DNA of 64,000 nt from Chloranthus sessilifolius. Lineage: Eukaryota > Streptophyta > Magnoliopsida > Chloranthales > Chloranthaceae. The DNA lies in the NCBI GenBank assembly GCA_021018995.1, contig CM037588.1:92230765-92294764 (forward strand), in the 5' to 3' direction. The notes under the pieces are model-generated. The model did no database searches. It was not told where the DNA came from and saw only the letters and a program-made list of their open reading frames with translations. The position numbers and the translations under genes were made by a program. Of this stretch, positions 11,888 through 23,790 are shown piece after piece (within the stretch, counting starts at the first letter, position 1; the number at the start of each line of letters is the position of its first letter).

Positions 11888-12870
11888 TGATGGGGACGCC
11901 GACACTGTGAAGATCGGCTATGAACCCTATCGCATGTACCGGCATCGGAAGAAACGGGACGGGAACCAAAACCAGGCCTAAAGGAGTACAAATTGTCCAA
12001 AGTCGCTCGAGCGACTTCACTTCCCGCTCGAGTGAGAATACTTCAGAAATAAGGCAAAACTTTCGGCCAAAAGTCGCTCGAGCGAGTTTGGTTATTGCTC
12101 AAGCGAGACATCGAAGAACGCACAGGATTTTCTATGGAACAAGTCGCTCGAGCGAGCATCGGTTGTCGCTCGAGCGAGTCACGTCGAGAATTGATGTTTT
12201 TAGTCATTTTCCTAGGTTTCAATTGATCTGTATGTAAGCATTTTAGGGTAGTTTCGTAAAATTTTTATTTTAGAATTTTTCTGTTTTGACACCTCCTATA
12301 TAAGGTCATTATAAAAATTGTAAAAAATTAACTAATTGATGAAATGAAAAGAGCAATTGCTTTCAGCTTGATATGAGCTATTAAATAGTGAATCTTCTTT
12401 CCCGTGAAGGGTTTGGTGTGAAGCCAAGGGTGCGATGGCCACAATTTCCTAACTCTCATCTTTATTTCATTGTTTATCTATTTGCTGCTTTATTTCTGAT
12501 CCCATAAAACCTAACTCATTCCATTTCAAGTTGAACCTCCCGAATTCCAAAACCCTAGCTTTCATCTGACCGCTGTATCAATCTGATTCAAGAAACCCAG
12601 GGAGAACCAGTGATTCCACTTTAGACCCACGATCGAGCTCCCTAATCAGAAAGATGTTAGAGTTCTATCTTTAGGATCCCCCTTCGGTGAAGCTAAAGGA
12701 TCTAGCCATCGGACTGGACCCTAGCCGAATCTAAGGTGATCACTCAAGCGGAAATCTACGAAACTCAAAGGTATCACGAGTATTTTGAGATTTTTGCTTA
12801 ATTAATCAGTTTAATTTCGACAATTTTCATTTCATCATCGTTCACAAGTTTTAGGGTCGTTGTCCCACGA
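11888..12870 (+). repeat. G2 5' LTR
   Basis: It begins TGATGGGGACGCC and ends GTCCCACGA. The parts seen are a palindrome cluster of CGCTCGAGCG type at about 12003-12180, a TATA box CCTATATAAGG at about 12295, the conserved block GGGTTTGGTGTGAAGCCAAG at about 12409-12430, and a TTAGAGTTCTATCTTTA hairpin near 12658-12676. Confidence 0.88.
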
Positions 12871-13046
12871 TGGTTATGGTATCAGAGACATAGGTTCTAG
12901 GTTAGGGCATATTTGCATGTCATTTCATTCTTATTGCATTTTATTTCATTTGTGTTCATCAAGGTGCACATCTAGTGTTTGGTAAAAGTCTTCATTCTTT
13001 GTTAGTTCATAATTGCATGTCATTTTAGAACCCGTGTTAGTAAGCC

Positions 13047-14100
13047 GTGATCACCATGGACATGAGTGAGGTTTTCGATGTTCTTAGGGGCATCCGAGCT
13101 CAATTGTGTGTGATCAATGACAGGATGGCTGCCATGGAGAAAGCCCAAACAACCCTTGAGGCTTCCAATGGTAGGCTGCTTGACCGAATCAATCGATTAG
13201 AAGGGGTTGATGAGCACCATGATCAACGCCGTGAGCGTGATGGTCCACGCTTTAAACGCGTTGGTCTTCGGAACGAACAAAATCGGAACCATAGGGTAGA
13301 TCATCATGGAGATGACTACAACTCGGATGGGAGACTCCTCAAAAATGTTCGAGTTGAGTTTTCAACCTTTGATGGGAGAATGAACCCTAAAGTCTTCATT
13401 GATTGGATCTCCAATATGGATCAGCATTTTGAGTGGCATAGCATGAGTGGCGAGCGATGTGTTAAGCTCGCCAAAATAAAACTCATCAGCTAAGCCCGAT
13501 TTTTTGGGTCAACGTCGAACGCATAAGAGTGAAGGCCGGTTGTGCTCCCATTACCCGTTGGGAGGACATGAAGGTATGACTTACGAAGAAGTACGTTCAT
13601 TTATCATACTACCATCGCCTACTTGATCAATGGCAAAATTTATGCCAAAATAGTATGCTCGTGACCGAATATATTGGCAAATTTGAAGAGTTCATGATGA
13701 GAGCCAAGGTATCGGAAGATCTTCAAGTCACTCTCTCCAGATTCCGCACCGGATTGCGATTGGAATTACAAAAAGAGCTTATCTCTCATCCCGTTGAAAC
13801 TCTTGAAGAGTGTTACGCTGTTATTCAAGACCTTGAATGGTATTTGAAAATGACGGTGGTGAGGTGACTTGAATCACATACCGGTCAACATCGTGCCGGA
13901 GAGGTGAGGCTTAGCGCCGGAAACCCACCTCCCAAACCTACACAACCCACTCCCACCAATGTGAGGTTTGACAAGGGAAAGGTGTGGTTGGAGAATCCTC
14001 GAAGGGTGGTTATCACATTAAGTGCTATAACTATTAGGGGATGGGACACTTTGTCGCCCAATGCCCTACGAGAAAGCTCCAAAGGAATCTCTTCATTGAG
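13047..14100 (+). pseudogene. G2 gag region (fossil)
   Basis: Chromovirus gag. The N-terminal heptad-like stretch MSEVFDVLRGIRAQL is followed by the gag domain (WISNMDQHFEW, later YIGKFEEFMMRAKV) and the zinc-knuckle region near 14020-14070. It is similar to the G1 gag and broken. Confidence 0.78.
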
Positions 14101-14549
14101 GGAGAGGAGGACGAGGATGATAGAGGTGTTGAGGAAGAAGTGTACGAACCGCATGTCACACCTAGTGATGAGGAAGGTGATAACAGTGGTCGTTCTTTAA
14201 TTGTAAGGTATACCCTTGCACAACCTCAACGGGATGAAAAAGAGGATTGGCATAGGGAGAACATCTTCCACACCTTCGCCAAATGTGGAGAGAAGAGTTG
14301 TAGGGTTATCGTGGAGAACGGGAATTGCACCAATGTGGTGTCGACTCACCATCACCCGCTTAGGGCACCCGAAGCTCACCCGAAGTCATACAAAGTCGCA
14401 TGGGTTGACCCTTCATCCATTCCTGTGTCTCAAAGGTGTCAGGTGCCAATTCAGTTGGGCTCTTATTCAGACACCTTGTGGTGTGATGCGGCGCCGATCG
14501 ATGTGAGCCACATCATTTTGGGAAGGTCGTGGCTCTATGACTCGGACGT

Positions 14550-14946
14550 ATTGTCCAATACGTATCGGTTTTGGACTTGGACGATACGATAAAATGGGTT
14601 TTTCTCGAGGCCCTAAAAAACAGTCAAATTATCGTTCGTATCGTTCATATTGTCCAAATTATTGGTCAATTTATCGTTCATCCGAGAATTTTAGAGTTTT
14701 TCTGTTACCCCTTAGAAACAGTCAATTATCGGTCAAATTATCATTCGTATCGTCCAAATTATCGGTCAATTTATCGTTCGTCCTAGAATTTTAATGTATC
14801 TTTTGGGATTTTAAAAAAAAAAAAATTGTACCAGAACAATACATTCAATGTATCGTCGATACATTCAATGTATCAGACAATACGCAATACGTATCGTCCT
14901 GGAGGTTTGGACGATAGGTATCAAAAATCCGATTTTTTGATCCATG
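14550..14946. mobile_element. Larger relative of the CATGGATCAAAAT MITE, in G2
   Basis: The right end TTTTTTGATCCATG (14933-14946) matches the terminal repeat of the MITE at 18532-18716. The interior is made of ATACGTATCGT and CATTCAATGTATCG motifs in both orientations, as in that MITE. In the middle a segment of about 60 bp built on CGTCCAAATTATCGGTCAAT is repeated (14635-14680, 14725-14780). The left border is not sharp and no 8-bp duplication is visible. Confidence 0.6.
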
Positions 14947-14949
14947 CGT

Positions 14950-16322
14950 GGTGTACGTTGTCATCACCGTCGAACGTGCTCTCGAGTCTCTAGGTGAACA
15001 CCCGAAGGAGGTGGAGCCGATTTTGAAAGACTTTGTGGATGTCTTCCAAGAAGGCTTACCCAATGAGTTCCCTCTCATGCGTGACATTCAACACACCATA
15101 GACTTAGTTCCCGGATCTACTCTACCGAACCTGCCCCAATATAGGGTGAATCCGGTTGAACATGTCGAGTTAACAAGGCAAGTCGATGAGCTCCTTCAGA
15201 AGGGGTTCATCCAAGAGAGTTGAGCCCTTGTGTCGTACCCGCACCACTCACACCCAAGAAAGATGGTACTTGGCGAATGTGTGTGGATAGTCGGGACATT
15301 AACAAGATTGCGGTTAAGTATCAGTTTCCTATACTGAGGTTCGATGACATGTTGGATACAATGGATGGTGCCACTATCTTCTCCAAGATAGACCTTAAAA
15401 GTGGCTACCATCAAGTACGTATTCACCCCAGTGATGAGTGGAAAACCGCCTTCAAGATCAAAGATTGTCTTTACGAGTGGATGGTCATGCCTTTTGGGCT
15501 TTCGAATGCCTCGAGCACTTTCATGAGGCTCATGACCCAAGTGTTGATGTAGTTTCTAGGCAAATTCCTTGTTGTGTATTTTGACAACATCTTGATTTAT
15601 AGTCATGACAAGGAGCAACAATTGACCCACCTTAGGTTGGTCTGTGAATCCTTGAAGGGAGAGAAATTGAATGCGAATTTCACGAAGTGTACATTCATGC
15701 AACGATCCATTGTCTTCTTGGGATTCATTGTCTCGACCGACGAGATGGTTGCGAACCCCGATAAGGTTAACGCTATTGTGGAGTGGCCCGAACCTAAGAA
15801 TATTCATGATATCTATAGCTTCCATGGCTTAGCTACATTCTATCGTCGCCACTGTTGTCATAAGCGATCGCTTAAGCGATTAAGCAATTGCTTAAGCGAT
15901 TTTAAGCTACCAAATCGCATAAGCTATGATGGCTTATGCGATTTGGACATTATGCGATCGCATAAGCCATGTTTTATGGCTTATGCGATCGCATACTCAG
16001 TGTGCGATCGCATAATGCTTGGAGCACTTATATTTTTTTTTTATGTTTATTTTTGGGATCTCATTGCCTCTATAAAAGGGTGGGTTGGGTCCTCTACTCC
16101 TCACACAACTATTTTGGCTTAAACTTCCTATCTAATCTCTATTCTTTACTCTCAATCTCCTCTCACCTTTCCTATCTAGTTTTTTATTTTATTTTATGTT
16201 TTTTATTTTATTTTTAGTGAATTAAATTGTTGTAAACTTAGTAATATTAGTATTAGTGTGTTACAAAGCCTCAAAGGGAAAGATCCAGGAACTTTGATTT
16301 TTTTTTTTTTTTTTTTTTTGAA

Positions 16323-16353
<31 letters not shown>

Positions 16354-16965
16354 ATGGCTTAAGCGATTAAGCAATTCGCTTAAGCAAAATGGAGCCAAAT
16401 CGCTTAGCATCGCTTAAGCCATTTTACAGCAATGATCGTCGCTTCATTCAAAGTTTTAGCACCATTATGGCTCCCATCACCAATTGCATGAGAAAAGAGG
16501 AGTTTCAATAAAGCAAAGTCATGAAGGCCTTTACCGAGATTAAGGAGAAAATGACTAGTGCACCCGTCATGCGTCTACTAGATTTTTCTAAAGTCTTTGA
16601 AGTAACATGTGATACGTCAGGTGTGAGCATAGGAATACTTAGCCAAGAGGACCACCCAGTGGCCTACTTTAGAGAAAAGCTTAACGAGGCAAAACAAAAG
16701 TATTCCACCTATGATAAGGAGTTCCATGCGTTCGTCCGATCCCTTTGGTATTGGAAACATTACCTTAGACCGCAAGAATTTGTGCTATTTTTCGACCACG
16801 AAGCCTTGCGCTTCCTTGCTTCCCAAAAGAAGTTGAACCCAAAGCACGCGGCATGGATTGAGTACCTCCAAGAGTTAACATTCGTGTTGAAGCACAAGGC
16901 CGGTGTTGAAAACAAAGCGGCTGATGCGCTTAGTAGTCGGGTGGCGACTTTGCAAACCATGAGCA
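14950..16965 (+). pseudogene. G2 reverse transcriptase and RNase H regions (fossil)
   Basis: Gypsy reverse transcriptase landmarks: [31 protein letters not shown] and MPFGLSNA (about 15250-15540). RNase H follows with VFEVTCDTSGVSIGIL and NEAKQKYSTYDKEFHAFVRS at about 16585-16760. A hAT-type element (15850-16434) sits between the two parts. It is broken. Confidence 0.82.
15850..16434. mobile_element. hAT-type non-autonomous element in G2
   Basis: This 585-bp element is flanked by an exact 8-bp target duplication ATCGTCGC (15842-15849, 16435-16442). The ends are inverted: left CACTGTTGTCATAAGCG, right complement CATTGCTGTAAAATGGC. Both subterminal zones are packed with GCTTAAGCGAT and GCGATCGC palindromes, a layout typical of transposase binding zones in hAT elements. 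The centre has poly-T and an (AT)n run (16322-16351) and codes for nothing recognisable. The 8-bp duplication supports hAT. Confidence 0.82.
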
Positions 16966-17079
16966 TCAAGATCGTCGGATTTGAGCAATTGAAAGAAGAG
17001 TATCCCGAGTGCCCAGATTTCGGGATGGAGTACAATGCTCTCCTTGGTAATCCGACCAGCACTAACTCCAAGTATACCT

Positions 17080-18290
17080 CGCAAGACGGGTATTTGTTCA
17101 AAGGCAATCGCCTATGCATCCCTCGTACCTTATTGCGTGATTTCCTCATTTGGGAGCTACATGCCAGAGGGATTGTCGGACATTTCGGGCGTAATAAGGC
17201 TGTTGCGCTCATGGAGGATAGGTTTTATTGGCCTAGCCTAATAAGAGATGTTTCTCGGGTAGTGAAACAATGTCGTACAAGCCAAGAGGCCAAACAGAGT
17301 AAACAAAATGTTGGCCTGTACACCCCTTTGCCCGTGCTGCATACACCGTGGCAAGACATCTCAATGGATTTCGTGCTTGGACTCCCCAAGACTCCGCGAA
17401 AACACGATTCCATTTTTGTGGTAGTAGACTGCTTCTCCAAAATGGCTCACTTTATACCATGCTCTAAAACCTCCGATGCGGCTCATATCGCAAAATTATT
17501 TTTCGAAGAGGTTGTGCATCCCCATGGGTTACCCAAGACCATCGTGTCAGATAGGAATGTCAAGTTCACTAATTATTTTTAAAAGACCCTGTGGCACATG
17601 ATGGGTACAATGTTGCAGTTCTCTTCGACCCATCACCCTCAAACCGATGGCCAAACCGAAGCCACCAATAGAAGCTTAGGCAATCTTCTTCGTAGTCTTG
17701 TCAGTGATCACATTAGGACTTGGGATTCTTTCTTGCCAGTGGCCGAATTCGCATATAACAATTCAGACAATAGGTCTATAGGCATGAGTCCATTTGAGGT
17801 CGTACATGGTCATAAGCCTAGAACACCCTTAGATTTAACCCCCATGTCTGCATCACATCGAGTCTCCGAGTCCACAAATGCATTCACACAACATATTCAT
17901 AGTTTGCATGTAGAAATTAGACAAAAGATTAATTTAAGCAATGATCAATACAAATTATTGGTGGATGTGTATAAGCATTTCAAGGAGTTCCAAATCGGCA
18001 ATCATGTGATGGTTCGGATTAGGCATGAGCGATTCCTATCGGGAGTCACAAAGAAACTCCAAGCCCGCGGCGCTGGACCTTTTAGAATTGTGGCAAGGAG
18101 TGGCTCTAATACTTATATTCTCGAGCTTCCTCCAGATACAGGGATTAGTTCAACGTTCAATATGGAAGACCTAGTTCCTTCTCTAGGTTCAACCCCACCT
18201 CTTTGCAACCTTTCCAAACGCCCCCTCGTCCTGATCCCAACCCCATCTTGCAACCAATACCCCTTCCTTCTCAATTGAGGGATTTTTGGA
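17080..18290 (+). pseudogene. G2 integrase region (fossil)
   Basis: The zinc-binding part of integrase comes first (LHARGIVGHFGRNKAVALM). The core follows with [19 protein letters not shown] and [19 protein letters not shown], then the C-terminal part GNHVMVRIRHERF. It is broken. Confidence 0.82.
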
Positions 18291-18299
18291 TGATCTTGT

Positions 18300-18445
18300 A
18301 GTATCCACCCAGGTGGAGGATTTCAGAAGTATTTAGTGACGTGGATGGGTAAGCCATAATCTGAAAACACATGGATCGATGAAAACAAGGTCCGTCACTT
18401 GGACCCCGACATGTTAGATCACTACCATGCCTTCACTTCAACGGT
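18300..18445 (+). pseudogene. G2 chromodomain (fossil)
   Basis: Degenerate chromodomain: FQKYLVTWMGKP, then SENTWIDENKVRHLDPDML. It is homologous to the G1 module and lies just before the polypurine tract and the LTR at 18472. Confidence 0.68.
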
Positions 18446-18531
18446 GATGAAGCCCTTTTGGTCCGAGGGAATGGACGGAGACGCCGACACTATGGACATC
18501 GGCTATGGACCATATCGCATGTACTGGCGTC

Positions 18532-18716
18532 CATGGATCAAAATATCGTTCGATACCAATACGTATCGGTATTAGACGTGAACGATACGGTACATTAAAT
18601 GTACCGTATCGTTAAAATATATGTATGTATCGAACGATACATTCAATGTACCGTTCGATATGTACTGGTTTTTTGACCGTACGATACGTACTGATTTTCC
18701 GGCATTTTGATCCATG
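18532..18716. mobile_element. 185-bp hAT-type MITE, CATGGATCAAAAT family
   Basis: Perfect 13-bp terminal inverted repeats CATGGATCAAAAT / ATTTTGATCCATG. The exact 8-bp target duplication CTGGCGTC lies at 18524-18531 and 18717-18724. The interior is rich in CGATACGTATCG-like palindromes. It sits 60 bp into the G2 3' LTR, where the uninterrupted 5' LTR shows the empty site. Relatives are at 14550-14946, 41644-41852 and about 62985-63045. Confidence 0.85.
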
Positions 18717-18816
18717 CTGGCGTCGGAAGAAACAGAACGGGAACCAGAACCAGGCTTAAAGGAGTACAAACTACCCAAAGTCACTCGAGCAACTTCACTT
18801 CCCGCTCGAGCGAGAA

Positions 18817-21320
18817 TGTAACGGCCCGGATTTTCATGTCGTTAACACACTTAGGTTTCTTATATGTGCTTAATATCGTATACACCGCATGTCTTGACTT
18901 TTCAAAACATTTTAACAAAAGAATAAATGTTTTGGCTTTCAAGGCTCTTATATTTGTTTGTCATTATTTGGCATAAGTTATGTGATAGCCTACTGGTTAG
19001 GGACTTGAGTTTGAGAGAAGAGGTCAAAGGATTGAAACTTGATGTGTAGGTTTTAAACATTTATTTTGGACCTTGAAGTAAAAACCTATACATCCTTCCT
19101 TGGTGTGTCAACTTAACACCGGACAATCCCCAATAAGTTATAAAAAGGTGTGTAAGTGAGAACCTTAATCATTATCTCCTTAAGAATTTTTCTTAAGAAT
19201 AGATCCATAAGAAAACCTAGCCGTCTCTATCCTTTCTTTTATTTTCGTAAGAAACCCTAGCGGTCACCACCTTCTTCCACAAGAATCACCTTGGTCGTAT
19301 CCACCATCAAGATCAAGGAAGAAGAAAAGAATCTTGGACGAATGCTAGCGTTGAGCATCGATCGCCTCGGCCCTAATCATCGTAGAATCACCGTTCATGA
19401 TTCAAGAGGTGAATAATCGTTGTTATCTTTTCTAGGATCTTAATTTCCTATTTTTGATCTTAACTTCTTATTTTCGGATTTTAATCCTTATTTTCGGAAC
19501 TTATTTGCGAGCCCTAGAAGCTGCAGAAATTTGAAATCGACCGATCGATTTCACCGTTCGATCGATCGATTTCGGGCCGAGGAAAAAGGGTTTCTTTTTG
19601 TACTCGCCCAAGGTCGTCCGAGCGATTTCACTTCCCGCTCAAGCGAGGACACTTCAAAAATAAGGTCAAACTTTCAGCCAAAAGTCGCTCAAGCGAGTTT
19701 GGTTGTCGCTCGAGTGAAATCTCGAAGAATGCACAGAATTTTCTCTGAAATGATTCGCTCGAGCGAGCATCACTTGTCGCTAGAGTGAGTCATATCGAAC
19801 TTTTTCTTTTTAGCCCTTTTCTTAGGTTTCTCTTTGGGCCGTATTAATTACTTTCGAATTGTTCGTAATTACAATCGACCATTGTTATATCACTTGTGTA
19901 TGTGATGTAGAAGAGGGAATCGATCACTATTGATAGGGATCATTCTCACTTCCATCTTGCAATGTTAGGACCCGAGGTAGGGGAATGTCAACGATGTGAC
20001 TTGAATAAAATGAATATTGTTTGCTATTTGTTATGATACATGCCCACTCGTGAACATTTGAATACGAAAATTGAAATATTGGAATCTCATTGAACCTCTT
20101 ATGAATCTCATTGAAATTGAAAACATTGGAATCTCATTGAATCTCTTATAAATCTCATTGAAATTGAGAACATTGGAATCTCACTGAATCGCTTATGAAT
20201 CTCATTCAATTCTTGAAAACTGATTCTGAACTTTGAACCAATTGAAAGATGATATATGATCTAATCGAACTTAAGAATTTGACTTGAATTTCGAATTAAT
20301 TATGAAGTACGAATATGATATTATATTTTAGAACATTGCATGTGATTTGAGGTTGAAGTGAGCAAATCCTATGCGACGGCACACACTGAACCGTGCTTTG
20401 GGACACACTGAACCGTGCTTCGGGACACTGAATCGTGCTATTGCACACATTGAACCGTGACAACGGCTTTAGAACCGCACGAGCTTCCTAACAACAAAGG
20501 GGATATGACATTCTAAAAAAATGTTCATTGAACGACGATGGTTTGGATTCCCATCGGATTTGACATCGACTCTAGCGCTATATTTGCGATAGAGATTATT
20601 TAAGTTATATTTTTAAGTCATGCATGAACATAAGAATTTACATATGAATGATAAGAAGAAAACACCATGAATGGATACTCATATGAAATCACTTTTGATC
20701 TTTCAAATATGGTATCGAAACCTTACCATAGATCATATCATTCAAGCTCAATTGCACTAGAAGTTGTTTACCTTAAATCACAAATGTGTTGTGACTCCTT
20801 ATATTATGGCATCTTAGCTATTGGGAATAAAAAGATCACCGAAAACTATGCATTAGAAGGTTCAGTTACAATTGATATTTGGAATTGCCCTATTGAGCAT
20901 GTGGACTTTTAGCTCACCCCGACACTATGTGCCACAGGTACTGGCATTAGCAAGGACCCTGAGCTTGAAGAGGGCCCTAATTTTATACCAGACGACGAGG
21001 AAGATCTTCCACTCGAAGATTTCTATCCATAGTAGAACTTTGTGGTTTGGACTTGGTACGAACTAAAGAATTTACTTTAGAACATTTGGTTATTGTATTT
21101 CACGTACTTTGATGTATGTACCACTGTTTGTGTGACGTACGGCCATCACCGGTGGTATACTTTTTGGATTAGTATTTTCGTCTATAGATGTTGCAATTTC
21201 TATTTCAGTTAAGTAATTTGATCGATGCCCTACAAATGAAATTCTGTTTATGGGTTATGAACTAAGCTTCAAGACTCGGTATTTTACGATATTTCCGTGT
21301 GAAAATTTCGAGTCGTTACA
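18817..21320 (+). mobile_element. Solo LTR (2.5 kb) nested in the G2 3' LTR
   Basis: It begins TGTAACGGCCCGGATTTTC and ends GAGTCGTTACA. The flanking duplication AGAA lies at 18813-18816 and 21321-21324. The G2 5' LTR gives the uninterrupted site. It belongs to the group of long LTRs starting TGTRAYRNCCC and ending TYACA seen four more times here, probably of a long-LTR gypsy lineage. Inside are a CGATCGATCG cluster (19538-19578), then a 210-bp module homologous to the palindrome region of G2 itself (about 19600-19840), and a short tandem repeat on CACTGAACCGTGCT (20370-20450). No internal coding part is present. Confidence 0.82.
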
Positions 21321-22034
21321 AGAATGCTTCAGAAATAAGGCCAAACTATTGGCGAAAAGTCGTTCGAACAAGTTTGGTTATCGCTCGAGCGAGACATCGA
21401 AGAGTGCACAGGATTTTCGCTGGAACAAGTCGCTCAAGCGAGCATCGGTTGTCGCTTGAGCGAGTCACGTCAAGAATTGATGTTTTTAACCATTCTCCTA
21501 GATTTCTTTTGATTCGTATGTAAGCATTTTAGGGTAGTTTCGTAAATTTTCTGTTTTAGGATTTTTCTGTTTTGAGGCCTCCTAGATAAGGTCATTATAA
21601 ACATTGTAAAAAAATAATTAATTGCTGAAATGAAAAGATCAATTGCTTTGAACTTGAGATGAGCTTTTGAAGAGTGAATCTTCTTTCCCGTGAAGGGTTT
21701 GGTGTGAAGCTAAGGGTGCGATGCCCACAATTTTCTTACTCTTATCTTTATCTCTTTGTTTATATATTTTCCGCTTTAGACCCACCAGCGAGTGCCCTAA
21801 TATGGAAGATGTTAGAGTTCTATCTCTAGGATCCCCCTTCCGCGAAGCTGAAGGATCTAGCGCATTGAATTGGACCCTAACCGAATCTAACGTGATCACT
21901 CAAGCGAAAATCTACAAAACCCTAAGGGATCGCGAGTATTTTGAGATTTTTGCTTAATTAATCAGTTTAATTTCTACACATTTTCATTTCATCATCGTTC
22001 ACGAGGTTTAGGTTCATTGTCCCGCGTCAGTATA

Positions 22035-22239
22035 TTACCTTGGGTTGTTGAGCTTATTATGGTTCTCAACTTCTCATGACTTACATTACACGTGGAACCA
22101 GTGTCTAGGTAATATTGGGAGTATGGTATACCTCACACCTGAAGTTAGTCTACAGTATGTGTTCTATCTCACATAGGTACTTTGGTTGTATGTGAGTAAT
22201 GAGAGGTTGTACCTCTTATTAGGTACCTCTAGCAACTGT
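22035..22239. other. Unassigned stretch between G2 and RTE LINE tail
   Basis: 205 bp with no recognised feature, lying just right of the G2 target duplication. Confidence 0.3.
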
Positions 22240-23790
22240 GAATTGTTGTCATCATCATTATTATCTTCATCATCATCATAGCCTTATTGACGGGGATGCC
22301 ACATACATGGACATCGGATTTGGACCACATCGGTTTTACCGGCGTCGGAAAAAGAGTAGAGGAAGCCCGGGTACCGTAGCCTCAGAGGAGAAACGGATAC
22401 AAACTGCGAGGAGAACAGTTCCACAGCGTAACCTCGTGCGAGCGACCTCGCTCGACCGAGCCACAGCGACGATTTTCGACAGGATTTTACACGAAACTCC
22501 TTTTTTGTGTTTATTTAGTATTAGAACTCTTTTATTTCGAAATTAATTATTGGTGGCCTATATATAGAGGCTTGTAAAGACTTTTAATTAGTTGATTGAA
22601 TATTTTGAATGCTTTTATGCTTGAATATTCTTCGCCTGAGATGGGTTTGGTGTGAGGCCAAGGGAGTGATTCTTAAAAGCCATTGTTATCTTCTCTATCA
22701 TATTTGCTATCTAAATCTCTGCGTGCTTCTCTAAACCCCAAGCCTAAATTCTTCCTTCGATTCTGAAACCCTAGATTTCCAAAATCATAAACCGATCTAG
22801 AAGCCATAAACCTTTTACAAACCCTAAGTCCCTTTTACAATCCAATTTGGAATCCGTGAATCTACACCGGACCGAAGACGAGTGCCTAATCCTGGAAAAG
22901 CTAGAGTCCTATCTCTAGGCCGATCTTGCCTCGACTCTAAAAGTACTTGTGCATCGGACTGGACCCTACCTGGATCTCGTGTGATCTACTCATCAAAATT
23001 CTGCAAACCCTAAGGTATCTTAAGATAATTTTGCGATTAAACTTGAATTATTTTATTTAATTTCAGCAAAATCTGCATAAAAATCATATTCCGCATTTTA
23101 GGGTTACCGTCCCGCGTCACTTATCCCTTCTATTTGGGGTTAGCTTTGCGAGTCTTACTTCTCCATTCATTTCTATACAAGGCAAAACTTTGCTATTCCG
23201 TAATCATTTCTCATTGCTTCCCACCAAGCATTCACTAGTCTTCCTCTTCCCCTACTTCCTTGTGCTTATATCGTTTCAATCCTTCAAAGAAGCTCTATTT
23301 CTGGCTTCCAACGGAAATGCCTGAATCACCTCAATGGCATTCCATTATTATCTCCTTTATAGAATCCAATCCTAAATTTTTACGTGTATACTTGCTTTAA
23401 AGTTTATCCTTTCATGTCACTCCACTCATCCATCTTAGCATACGTATTTTCTAATGGACATGCCCTAATCACCAGAAGTGACATTCAATGATTATCTCCA
23501 CTATAAGATCCACCCCTAGATGTTCACTTGTACTTGTTCCTAATTTTATCCTTTTGTGTGACTCCACTCATCCATCTTACCATATGCATTTCAGCCACAT
23601 GACTCTTATCTTCTTGTCGCTTCGTTCTACATCATAAAGAAGTGCATGTCTTACAGTTGTCTTATAAAAATGCCCCTTCAATCGAAGTGAAACTCTTTGA
23701 CCATACAATACCCCGCTCATCGGTCTCCATTTCACTGGGCCTACATTGCTCCTATTTGAGAAGTCCCCAAACCCAGCATCAAATTGTATG
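22240..23790 (-). mobile_element. RTE-type LINE fragment with (ATG)n tail, split by a solo LTR
   Basis: The minus strand reads VKWRPMSGVLYGQRVSLRLK, then GHFYKTTVRHALLYDVE and MWLKCIW (23540-23750). These match the plant RTE phrase of the type GVLCDKKVPLKLKGKFYRT...ALLYG. Towards lower coordinates the 3' end AACCCCAAATAGAAGGGATA is followed by a GATGATGATGAAG microsatellite tail down to about 22240. A solo LTR (22288-23119) interrupts the tail. It is degenerate, with stops throughout, and 5' truncated. Confidence 0.72.
22288..23119 (+). mobile_element. Solo LTR of the G1/G2 chromovirus group
   Basis: 832 bp, starting TGACGGGGATGCC and ending CCCGCGTCA, with the exact target duplication CTTAT (22283-22287, 23120-23124). 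It has the full LTR layout: a GCGAGCGACCTCGCTCGACC palindrome cluster (22440-22465), a TATATATAGAGG box (22558), the TTTGGTGTGAGGCCAAGG block (about 22645) and the CTAGAGTCCTATCTCTAG hairpin (about 22902-22920). No internal part remains, so it is the usual product of LTR-LTR recombination. Confidence 0.9.

Larger units (their letters stand above)
11888..22029 (+). mobile_element. G2: Ty3/gypsy chromovirus with both LTRs and four nested insertions, broken
   Basis: 10142 bp, flanked by the exact target duplication GTATA (11883-11887, 22030-22034). LTRs are 11888-12870 and 18472-22029, the second swollen by insertions. The primer site TGGTATCAGAGAC is at about 12877. Parts in order: gag, zinc knuckle region, protease, reverse transcriptase, RNase H, integrase and chromodomain, the same order and closely similar protein as G1. 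Nested in it are a MITE relative (14550-14946), a hAT-type element (15850-16434), a MITE (18532-18716) and a solo LTR (18817-21320). The LTRs differ at about one base in eight over the first 250 bases, so it looks somewhat older than G1. It is broken in many places. It lies in the 32-kb APC4 intron, opposite to the gene. Confidence 0.92.
18472..22029 (+). repeat. G2 3' LTR, interrupted twice
   Basis: It begins TGGACGGAGACGCC after a short polypurine tract and ends GTCCCGCGTCA. A 185-bp MITE and a 2.5-kb solo LTR have inserted into it. Without them it is about 880 bp and matches the 5' LTR throughout. Confidence 0.86.
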
